64,000 nt of DNA from Argyresthia goedartella (taxonomy: Eukaryota > Arthropoda > Insecta > Lepidoptera > Argyresthiidae). The stretch covers positions 14,565,579 to 14,629,578 of the forward strand of contig OX463816.1 of assembly GCA_949825045.1 (NCBI GenBank), given 5' to 3'. The stretch's first letter is position 1, and every line of letters begins with the position of its first letter. Of this stretch, positions 22,201 through 34,200 are shown piece by piece. The notes beneath the pieces are model-generated. The model was not told the origin of the DNA, did no database searches, and saw only the letters and a list, made by a program, of their open reading frames with translations. Both the position numbers and the translations under genes were made by a program.

Positions 22201-25200
22201 TCTTAATGTAGATCTGCTTGTAGATACAACACTGAAGCGATGATTAATAACTCTGTTCAAATCGTTTAATTTATGTCATGTATTTCTAGAGCCGACTAGA
22301 ATTACACTTACCAGCCAAACTTGCTTAGATAACGTTTTTAGTGACTGTGCATTCACTGTTTACCATCCGATCACAGTGGTCAAACAGTTTCATTCCAAAT
22401 TACTAGTTTTTTTTTAAATTTATTTATTCAAGACAAAATTTACATTATTTTTAAATAATAGTTATAACCATCCGACAGAAACCAGAAGGTTTATACGTTG
22501 AATGACGAGTTCGCAAACTAATGCTAATCGAAGATTTATAATTGTAATTGGTATGACGTAACTACTTAACATCACACAGCCATAGGCTGCTGATGTTTCA
22601 GAAAGTAATGTTTTATGACACTTCTTCGCTTATTAATATTGTTAGAATTGCTTATGCTATCCAGTGTAACGGTAGGTAGTTCATTTAATAATACAGGTAG
22701 CATGTATTCCCATGTTCGCTTACCATAGGTATTATTATAGGTAGGTAGTTCATAAGTAGGTAGGTATTTAGGGTTTCGTAAGTTCTTAGGCCTGGTTTTC
22801 TTAATAAGTTTAACCTCGTTGTCATATTCCTCAGTAATGATAGCCATTTTTATTTTACTGTAGGTATTTATGATTTTGCAATAGTCAAATAAGCCGTTTT
22901 CGTTGTCATGGTATTTGACTTTGATATGACTAGGCACAATGACTTTTAATATTCTTACTTGCAGTCTATATAGGCTATCGATATAGGTTTTATAGGTACG
23001 ACCATAGCTACTAAATCTGTATCCTATTATTGAATCAGCAAGAGATAGATACATCATTCTTAATCCATTATGTGTTAATTTATATTTAATTATACAAAAC
23101 CTTGCCAGTATTGCTCGAAGCTTATTGCAGAGGTTTTCAATATGTGGACCCCAGTTTAAATTATTATCTATAATGAGACCCAGGTACTTATGCTGTTTGA
23201 CCAGTTCTAGACACTCACAGTTACATGTCTAGTATAGTGATTGTTGTTATGTAAACATTGGTGTTCGTGGGCAACGATGTTCGGTATGGTAAAGGTTTTT
23301 AAGTAAGGGGAATGAATGTGTAAAAGTTTTGTTTTTTGTGCATTTATAGTAAGTCCGACATCGTGAGCCCACTTACATAGAAGGTCAAAATTTCGTTGCA
23401 TTATTAATTGAGCTTCCACAACATTCTGATGTGACACCAGCAGGCATGTGTCATCTGCAAACTGGTAAACAGACCCTTCGGAGAAAATGTTACACATGTC
23501 ATTTACAAACAACAGATACTCGGTGGGCTCGATAATAGAACCCGTGAAAATAAGACTGATCCATCATTTTATAGGCCTATTACATTCCATAGACTAGACA
23601 TGAAAAACTTAGATATGGGTTTGCCAGTACCGGATTTTGATGAACAGAACCCGAAAATCTACTCTGACTTCTTCAACATTATTCAAACATAATTCAATAC
23701 AGTTTTTAAATTAAAGAAAGTCAGTGCCAACAACGGTAAATCTAAATTTAATGATGGGGCAACATTTGGAATTCAAATTTATTGGTTCAATAATACTTGT
23801 TATAGCCCCACACCTAGCTTAAATATAATTAAAATAAAATAAATGTGTTGATGATGGAGCTTTCCCAGACCTCATGAAATAAGGGTGAAACAAGGGGAGA
23901 CAAGGGTGATCCGTCAAATTTCAGACCAATATCGGTTCTTCCAGCACTAAGTAAAATTTTTGAAAAGATTATACTCAATCAAATGCTCTCACACTTCAAC
24001 CGTACAAAACAACTCCACGCCAAGCAATACGGTTTCACTAGGGGTAAATCGACTGCGGATGCAGGTATTACTCTTATATCTCATATTTATTCTGCATGGA
24101 AAGCCGCACAGGATGCTATCGGTGTTTTTTGCGATCTGTCGAAGGCATTTGATTGTGTTGATCATGACACGCTACTAATGAAATTAAATCATTACGGAGT
24201 TATAAATAAAGCGCTGGATCTACTAAGATCATACCTAAGCAATAGAATTCAAAAGGCAGAAGTCAACGGCGTTAAATCTGATGGATCGGCGGTAAAAATT
24301 GGCGTTCCACAAGGTTCCATATTAAGCCCTTTCTTATTCCTGGTATATATTAACGATCTGCCTTTTATGGTGGGGAAATTGACTAACATAGTGTTGTTTG
24401 CTGATGATACTTCACTGGTCTTCAAAATTGAAAGACAAAAAGAAGATTTTGATGATTATCTTTAACTTTGAATTGGTTCACAGTTAACAATTTATTATTA
24501 AATGCTGGTAAAACCAAATGTACCAAATTCTCACTTCCAAATGTCAGGCAAGTTGGGACCAGTTTAGTGTTGGACAGCAATACGTTAGAATTAGTAAATG
24601 ACACGAAGCGTCTTGGAATAACCATTGATAACAAATTGCAGTGGGGACCCCACATAGAAAAATTGGCTGGTAAATTAAGTTCTGCGGCTTACGCTATTAG
24701 GAATATCAGACAAAACACGGATACGGCTACATCTAGGCTAGTATATTTTAGTTACTTTCATAGTGTCATGTCCTATGGTATCTTGTTGTGGGGGAAAGCA
24801 GCGGATATTCCAACTATTTTTATTTTACGGTAAAGAGCTATTCGAGCAATTTATAATTTAAAACGCACAGACTCCTTAAGAGAGCTTTTTAAAGTAATTG
24901 ACATACTAACTGTAGCTATCAATTTATTTTCGAAAATATAATGTATGTACGCAAGAACCTTACAAAATTTCCCAAACTTAGCGATAGCTGTAATGTTAAC
25001 CTAAGAAATAATCACAGACTACTTGCGCCCCAGTTTAGACTCGCGAAGGTTAGCAATTCTTTCAAGGGTCAATGCATTCTCTACTACAACAAGATACCTC
25101 TGGAGATCTTGAAATTGCCGTTTGAGCAATTTAAAAACCATTTTAAAGCGACTTTGTCGAAAAAGGGATATCACAATGTTCAAGATTACTTAAATGATGG

Positions 25201-28200
25201 AACTGTATGGGGTTAATCTGGCTCAACACAGACCTTGCTGTTAATAATTTTGTAATTATTTATTCCTGCTTATTAATTATGATAATGACTTAATATTATA
25301 TTTTGTATTAGTTAAGCATAAGCAGTTTTTAAAAAGAGATCTAAAAATCAATCTGTGGGAGTTTCTACGCCCTTCTTCTCCCACAGTCGTCCAATGCAGA
25401 GAAGTGGCAAAAAATGACGATTGCTAAGTATATGTAAATATCTACAGTAATAAAGACATTTGAAATTTGGAATTTGAATTAAGTAAAATCTTAATTATTG
25501 TCCTTTTTTGGTAATTAATTTGATTATTAATTATTGGTCATATTTTAATGCTGTACTAGGTTTTAATACAACAGTTAAATAAATAGTAAAATATTAAAAA
25601 ATATATTGCCGGCCGGTTTATATGAAAAAACTGTATTTTTTAAAAGGATACCCCCTTTTAAAAAATACAGTTTTTCATAAGATTTTACACTACAGCAGAG
25701 AAATAACAATAATTATTAATAATAATACAAGATAATACAAATAGTCACAATTATTAACATTTTATTCACTAAAACTTCATAGTTTGTATGAACGCGATCA
25801 ATCAAGGCAAAAAAATACACTTAAGTCATCGAATTTACCACCTATTATTTTTTAGAATTTCAAATTACACTCTTTATTTTGAGATTCATTTTGTTTGCGA
25901 CGGGCCTGGGTTTTTATGGGATTTAAAACGAGTCCTTTAGAGAAATTTTCAGATAATTAATGATTACATTAGTGTTTATAGCTTATTGTGGTAATCTACT
26001 TTGCATGATTCGGATTGGGAATTTTGTGAAATTTGTTTGCTTACGACTTAGCTCAATAGTAAAATCAACGATTTCATGCCCATTCCTTGTAACATAGAAG
26101 TTTTTCAAAAGACACCTAAATCAAAAAAATTATTTGACCAGCTACATTGCCTAAATACCCGTATGTGCGACGACGTCCCATTTTCTTTTGGCCGTAACGT
26201 ACCTCCGTTTCGTATAAGCGTCGCGATCCAAGAACGCTTTTATGGACCCCCGTTTGGTACGGTACAAAAGAACATGTCTGGACCCACCTTAGTGCTTTGC
26301 CGATCGCAAGAACAGCCATTTAGTCTAAAACAAACACATCGACTCCCATTTCAGTACATTAAGTACACCTTGCCGGAAAACCCAAGGGAAAACCCGTAAC
26401 AGACTTAATGGACATTCGGGGTGTTTTTTTGTTAAACTAAATGTAATGTTACACTGAAAAGATTAACCGGATTACGGAACGAAATTGTTTGTCGCTTCGG
26501 GTGTTACAGCGCGGCGGGCGGTGGCTTTTTGATTAAAACTGGGTCAATATTGTTCCTAATTAGATATGTAATGTGACCGTCAAGTTATACGTGACCGAGC
26601 AACTTGACCGAGCAAATTGGTCAAATGCTCAAGGTGCTTAGTTAAATTGGTAAAATATTTACAATGACGTCAATTTGACTTTTCTAGTAAACCACGCTGA
26701 GTTCCTTAATTTTAGACGTTTATTTTAGGTCTAGGGATCGGTAAGTAAATAAAACTAGTGGCTCTGTGAGCTGTAGACCTCGCGAGTGAAACTTTATTTT
26801 AATAACACATACAAACTTATGAATGCACCTGGTTACGTACACGGAGTAGGAAAGTGGCCGCACCAATAATTTTGTAACCAATATTATAAGCCTGTTACTC
26901 TCACGGTCTCTACAAATCCAACGACACCTTATTTGTTAAAATCCGTCAAGCTATTTGAAATGTAGCGGATTTTAAATTTTTTTAAACCACCACATCTCCA
27001 CCATTTTGGAAAAATTCCAAAAACTGAATCGTCAAAAAAATCTATTTAATTATCGAACCTACTCACAAAAAATCACGAGAATCAGAAATACGGCCTGTAG
27101 AGGATAACATCCGGACATACGAAAGCATTTTTGCCCAATCCTGAAACGGAGACGCTTCGCGCGCTCGGTCAAAAAGATGGAAAAGAAAGCGATACATCTG
27201 TTGCGCGGCGAAACACAATACTGCGTTGGTATTATTATAATAATAACTATAATTATATAGATTAAAAACAAGGAAATGTATCAGTGACAGGTTTCAGAAT
27301 CTATATAGCCCCTTCAACGTATAAAAACAGTAGGCTCAAACCTGGTTTACAAAAGGAAAATTTGCTGTGACTACTTAACCTCTTGAATACCATCGCCGTT
27401 AGATAACGCCACTTTTCCGTTACAGGTTTTAAATTTTATTACCATGACATAAGGTTCGTAATCGCGACTCGTTCCAACTAACCTCGCTTTTTGAGAGGTT
27501 AACAGGTAGTCAAAGAAACTCGTGTTAAACTCATTTCAGCCGCTATTTTGCATATGCCTGTTACGTTTGACCACTCTTTTAGAAACTGGGGGTTAGTATG
27601 TTATTACGACATCTGAGAATTTAAAAACAAATCCACAAACCAAAAGACAGCTCGTCTATCGGTTGGTGGACTTGTGCGTAAATTTCATGTAAGGTGATCA
27701 GTGCATCCCCTAGCGAGTTCTCCGAGTCTGCAAAATAGCTTTTCCTTGAAATTGTTCTTCACCACAATAAAGTGATGCTTGGTGTGCTCTATAGCCCCTC
27801 TCTTCGTGTTGATCACTTCGACAGCTTTGAATCGCTTCTTAATTATTTGACCCCACTTTACGACGACATTTTCATTCAATCTCCACATCTTGCCACTCAT
27901 GTCCAGCCGCATTGTTCTCACTCTCTTCTAGACATAATCCGTCCGTGAGGCCACCTTATCCAACTTGGGTAAGGTTGCCTCACGGTCAACTTAACTCTCA
28001 TTTCTGTTTTCACGATCTCATTTGCCTCTCCTATAAGATTAGGTCTCCGAAGAGCTGAACAAAATTTACATGCTCACACAAAATAGATACATACTTACAT
28101 GCATACTATATCTATAATTCTGAATAGAGAGAGGTAATGCTTCTTCACGCGACTAAACTGAATTTATATTTTTTCTTTTCGAGGAGCCGATGAATTGCAC

Positions 28201-31200
28201 AATGAATCTGACGGTTTGTTGGTTCAACTGTATTATCGTTGTATCCGATTATGCGACGGTAATAGCCTTTTTAAAATATAAATGTAAATTGTATAATTGT
28301 ATACGGCGCCTACAATATGAAGCCGAAGGAATGCGAATGTCATTCTCAAGGATCGATACAGAATAGAAAAGAATAATAAACATAACTATTAAATTAAATT
28401 TCCTCTGGCCCCACACTAGGATAACCTGCATCGCAGGAACCGGAAACAGCGATGTAACAAACATTATAAACATCGAAGCCCGGCGATTGTTTTTCATCCC
28501 CGGCTGACCCCCGCTTGTGTGATGGTCTCGACAGGGCCGCCAAGAACTTAAACCACACGCACATGTCAACTATCGCATTTCTAGAAGTTCAATCTCACCA
28601 GTGTACGGGGCTCTGATCTGCAGTCTCAACAAAGCGATATCATTCTCTAATTTCTGGTCGTCGTACTGAGGGTGTGGGATGACGTCTTCTGCCCTCGTCA
28701 CAATGTTCTCCACGCATCGCCGGCCCTCGTCTGACTCGACACAGTCGGTCGGGAATGTCCGCTTGTCGTACTCTGCTAGCGTTACTTCCACTCTGAAATA
28801 CGCATAATCATTTAGATATACAGGCGCAATAAAATGCCTCTGCCTCAGACTAGGACATGTGGCATACAAATACACGGTATATTATCATCAAAGCTACGTT
28901 CAGTAATAATACACGAAACAATGAGTGAAAGTGACAAGACCTGATGTAGTTGACTCTAATATAGATCAAGTCCAAATCCTAGAAATTATTTTATTTTTTA
29001 ACCCTCGACGAAAAAAGCGTCTGTCTGCCTTTTTGTGTATCTGTCTGTGGCACCCTACGCTCAAAGGGTGGACGGATTTTCATGCGATTTTCGTAAATGG
29101 TAGTAGACATGCGATGGCTATTAGGTACTTATTTTTTATTAAAATCGGATCAGTGGGTCGAAAGTTATCAGCTTAACAAGGAAATAAGTCAAGCAAATTT
29201 TTGATACAATAACTGAAACCTTAAGGTTCAGTTATTTTGTTTATAGTTTAAGTAAATTCTTTATATTTATCGCGCGGAGGGTTAAATGCGGGTTACACGT
29301 TTCACCGTCAATTCCCGACGGAGACAACCTGTGTTAAAGTTTGTGATATGGGTCAAACAAATGCAACTTTGCATGATGTCTTTTATTTTGTTTACATATT
29401 TCCTCGGTTCTAATGTTCCACATTTTATTTAAGTCGGGTGTAACGAGTGAATCTCTATCAAAACTATGCAAATGCCGCAGTAAGATAATAATGGTTGTTA
29501 TATAATATCCCTAGGGATATAACTATAGCCTTGACATAATTTATTGATATAATCATATTACTAAAGTAATCTAGTGAAATGATTGTCGTACCGAGGTGCG
29601 AGGTGCGGGGATACCAAAATTATATCGCGGACTTTTGGACTAAAGAAAGTACTGCGTAATGTTTACAGATAATGAGTTGTCGCTGCGCCAAAAATTATCA
29701 GGTTTTAGAAGTTAAGGTTATTTGAAATGTTCCTGTTAAGCATCAAAAGTACAGTGTACTACTAGAATATGCCTTTGTTAGAAGAGCTCGAGACTATGTC
29801 ATTCTAGATGTCATAATTCTGGAGTTTGCCCGAACAAAAACTAAATAGAGACTTTTCCAGATAAAAAACAAGTTATTACTTTAATACTTATTACTTAATA
29901 GGTAATTGATTCTTTATCTTAACTTAACTGTGCAATATTTTCATAGAAGCTGTGTTATTTTACTATGATAGATTATGCAAAAAACGTTGTTTTATTTTCT
30001 CTTTTTTGTTTGATATATAACTAACTAGATCAGCTAGATAGATAGTTAGCTTATATATCTAGTAGTCTGCAATCGTATCATAGTTATTTAGGAAAGTCAC
30101 GTGACCAGTGAGTCGCAAACTAGTTAGTCATGTGACTTTGCTAAAAGAAAGAAAACTGGCGTTTTATATAGCAAAGAGCGACGTGCAACGCGATAATAAT
30201 GTAAATTTTATTGAAAACTCACCCCTCACCCACGGCACAAGTATCTGAGTAGTTACTCACCCAGCGACCCTGGCCTCGTTTTCATGTACGCAATGGGCGG
30301 CAGTCAGCACGTATCTGGCACTGATCAGCGACCCGCCACAGTTGAAGGCGCCCCGCCGGTTCCCGTAGTCGAAGGTCGTCTCCAGAAGCACCGTCCAGGG
30401 AAACTGATCGATCTCCGTCACTTGACCACCTGTGAGGAAGCAAGAAGTTGGCATTTATTTATGGGGAATTATAAAACGATCGAATAAAAAATTAACTTAG
30501 CGACTGGTGATGAGATACTGCTTTAATAAGATAAGCGGCGGAAAATTCTAGCTGTGCGACCAAATTACTAAGTGAGCGACTAGTAATGCAGACAGGGCAA
30601 CTACAATATTGAACTGGCTAGAGTAGGTTTTTGTGGCTACTTTTCAATCGGGTTATAGGTTAGGTTAGAACGTTCAAGAAGCTAAAGCGGAGCGGAGCGA
30701 AGCGTACGCAAACAAAAACGACTGGCTAGGGTAGGTTATTGTGGCTACTTTTTAATCGGGGTTGACACTCAAACAAATATTAGGTCACTCAAATATTATG
30801 CTTTATCTATAGCTTCTCATTTTATATTTTAAGTAACTCAAATTAATGTTTATAAGTTGCTGTTCTGTTGATTTCTCGTCACCCGCAGTCAGTCGCTCAC
30901 TTAGTAAGTCACTCGCTCACTTAGTAATGCAGTCATTTAAATACTACCCTTTATTTATTTATCCACACACAATTAAGTTGTTCGCACATGAAGCATTCGG
31001 TGAAACCTACATATATGCAGAGGGTGAAATACATTTTTCAAACTTTGCCGATTAACCGCTTGTTTTCCTATCATTATTAGCCGTACAAAAGAGAAGATAC
31101 AAAATCCATAGTGAAAAATCAATACGAATAAAATGTTTACAAAAAAATCCCTACAATGAAGGAAATAACCCAACCGAAGATGAAAGCTGCTAACCCATGA

Positions 31201-34200
31201 CATGAGGTGTCAAAGATATAGCCTGCCAAATTTGGATGAAATATCAGTCAACCTTCGGGGACAACAAGAATATTCTTCAAGGTAAGTGTCTTGTTTCGTA
31301 CGTGTATTTTGACCGCAGCAAACCCTAACTAAAAGTGATAAAGAATTTCATACGGAAACAAATGCATCAATTGGATTGTTATTGGATTTTTACTCTCATT
31401 AGTGCAAACCAATGAGAGTAAAAATCAAAATAATGCAAAACTTTTCACAAGCATCGACAAAAAAAATCGCGAATTACGCGTGACACTATGAAATAACGGT
31501 AATAAAAAAGCTCAATAACTGGCAGGTTTAAATGTCAAGGTTTACTGACATTTCATTCAAACTTTGACAGGCTATAACTTCGATACCGCGCGAATTAGCG
31601 GGTAATAACGTCGGTTGTCTATTTCCTTAATTTTAAAATATTGTTATTGTTTGTGATACACATTTTGTTCGTTTCGAATTTTTTGTTATTTATTCTGATA
31701 CCATCTCCTATCACGTGGGACCAACTGTGCCCTTTGTCATGCTGTGTAGTAAAAAGCAACAAGATATGTTGTAATGTGGTATAATAAGAGCTCCATGAAA
31801 GGAAAAAATCTTGAGAAAAAGGCTTACACTTGTTTTTAAGCCACTTGGACGTTAATTTTAGGTCGAAATATTAGTATTTTTATAGAGTCAACTCCTTCCT
31901 TTGACGTTAAATGCGGTAAATAAATTGTTCATCCCTTTTACGTCAAGAAATACGAATTCTATTTCCATCCAAAAAAACATTAATATATTCAACAGCAGCT
32001 CTTATTTCCATTCTCCAATAACAGAGTTTTCTACCTTTAATTAAATCACGTTGAAGCACCAAATGGCTCTAATAAAAGCATAAAATTGAATTTCCCGAAG
32101 AGAAACTGCAAACATGAATAGCAGAAGCGGTAATTGTCAAGTTGGTATAACCGAATGAATGGTCCATTTTGACTGGCTCACTCATATTACAAGTAGGTAC
32201 CGTTTGCAGGAGAGGGCCTTCAAACTTCGGGATATTTACCCAGTGGGTAGGTTGATATTTGAAAAGTTGGTACAGTTTCCTGAAAATTATGGAAGTGAAT
32301 TCACATTTCGGGATCCATGTGCATATTATGTACAGTCGCTCGAAAGAAGTTGTTCTTATTTCAGATAAGTCGCGTTACGCGTGCCGTAATTGACAAAAAT
32401 CGTTCTTATCCCATACGATACAGGGTTTACGGCAGGTTAAGCCATTTATTCCATACTTCATTCTGCGTGTCAAGGGGCTAGCCGAAACGTACTATACGTA
32501 GAAATAATAAGACGTGAAAACCTCGCATGTCTGCATTCTCTTTCTCATAAGCTAAGTGAATAAACTCACCAATAATCCGATCCGAGACGGAAGGGTCTCG
32601 TCCACAACATTCAGTTTCAGGATTTGGAGGGAAGCTTGTTAGTCGCGAACACTGACCTCCGTTTCCTCCCATGAAGGAGTTCTGGTTCTGAGTTTGCCCC
32701 GAAAAATGAGGACCTTGAAAACCAGACGGTCTTTGATTTTGCCCTCTGGTGTTAGGCCTTTGGTTACCGGGCCTTCGATTTTGTTCTCTCCTGTTTGGCC
32801 ATTGTTGACCACGGTTTGCTGTCCTTTGATTTTGTTCTCCACTGTTGGGCCATTGCTGGCCTTTGTTGCCTGGTCTTTGATTATCCTCGTTTGGTCTCTG
32901 TTGGCCCTGATAGTCAGGCCTCGGGTAAAGACTGGTAAATGAGGCATCAACAGCGCTGCTCTGCTCTTGGTCTTGGCTTCTGTTATTTGCAATTTGTCCA
33001 CGTTGTTGTTTATTCCAGTCAGGTCGAACTTGGTCAGTGGTAATCCCACTATCACTTACAGTTGACTTCGGACAGCAAACCTGAAAGGTATTATAGTCTT
33101 AGTAAACGCAGTAGGAGAAACCAGGAAAGTCTAGCAGATAGGGAGTTGTGTCTAGCACAGGAAATATTGTAAATGTATTCAGATACAAAACGGTCATCTG
33201 TGAACTTACTGGAATGCAATTACTAAGTTGAGCTAAGAAGCACCGTAGTGACATCACGAATCCAGGTGATATTGCAATTGTTTAGTATTCAGATATGTAC
33301 ATATAACGAGCATAGTCGGCGCAAAAAACAAACATATCAATCCACCCATAATTAACTATGTACGTAATACAGTTAAAAGGTTATATCAAGGTATAATTAA
33401 ACGGTAGTTTTCTGCGGTAGGTTCGTACCGCGAGCTACAAATGGCAAGTTCGTTTTGTGCCAATGATTAATAGCATGGTTGGAGATTCGGTGATTGCCTT
33501 TTCATTATGACGGGTAATGTTATGTTGCGATACGTATAGTTAACTGTACGACACATGATGTTGCTATGTCGTCAATGAGATGAGATGGACAGATTTATAA
33601 TATATGTACATAGGGGCCTTACATTTATAGATACCTACATTAGTCTGCTGGGCAAGATGATTTTGATATCAACGGTAAAGGCAAAGCACCCACCGTGTCT
33701 CGCGATATATTTTCTTGAAACGTTTCAATATTATATAAATGGTACAAGGAGGAAGCTCATATTTTAATTTATTTTTAAATGAAAGGGATACAATAGCCTT
33801 AGAAAGGCGTATCAAAGTGGGGTAGACAGGCCTTTGCCCATCAATGTGAAACAATAAGCTAAATAAATATATTATACATACGTAATCTCCACCGAAGGGT
33901 GGTGGAGTCCCGAATAGCTGTTCAGTGTCCTCAGCATCGCTTCCGACGGAACCGTTACATGTATTGTCTCGAATCCATCTTCTTTGTTCACTCGAGGACA
34001 TGGAAGAGAGGCTGCTGCAGTCGGTTGAGGGAACGCATTCGCATGGAGCTGAAGTCAACATATAAATGTGTGTAGACTTCAAAACTGACAAAACAATAAA
34101 ATCAATGGGTCCAGAGGTTCAGAGACGTCCATTTGTCTGCATCCTCAGATCGGTCAGTCGATCGGGAGATAATGCATGGAGCGTCATGAAGTGTTCATCG

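Noticed and set aside
26076..26399. 107-codon plus-strand frame
   Set aside because: No start context, domain or splice support, and it overlaps an antisense frame of similar quality.
32639..33055. 138-codon minus-strand frame over the protease linker
   Set aside because: It is out of frame with the exon that joins VCCP to the activation site; the frame giving the Q/N-rich linker is the real one.
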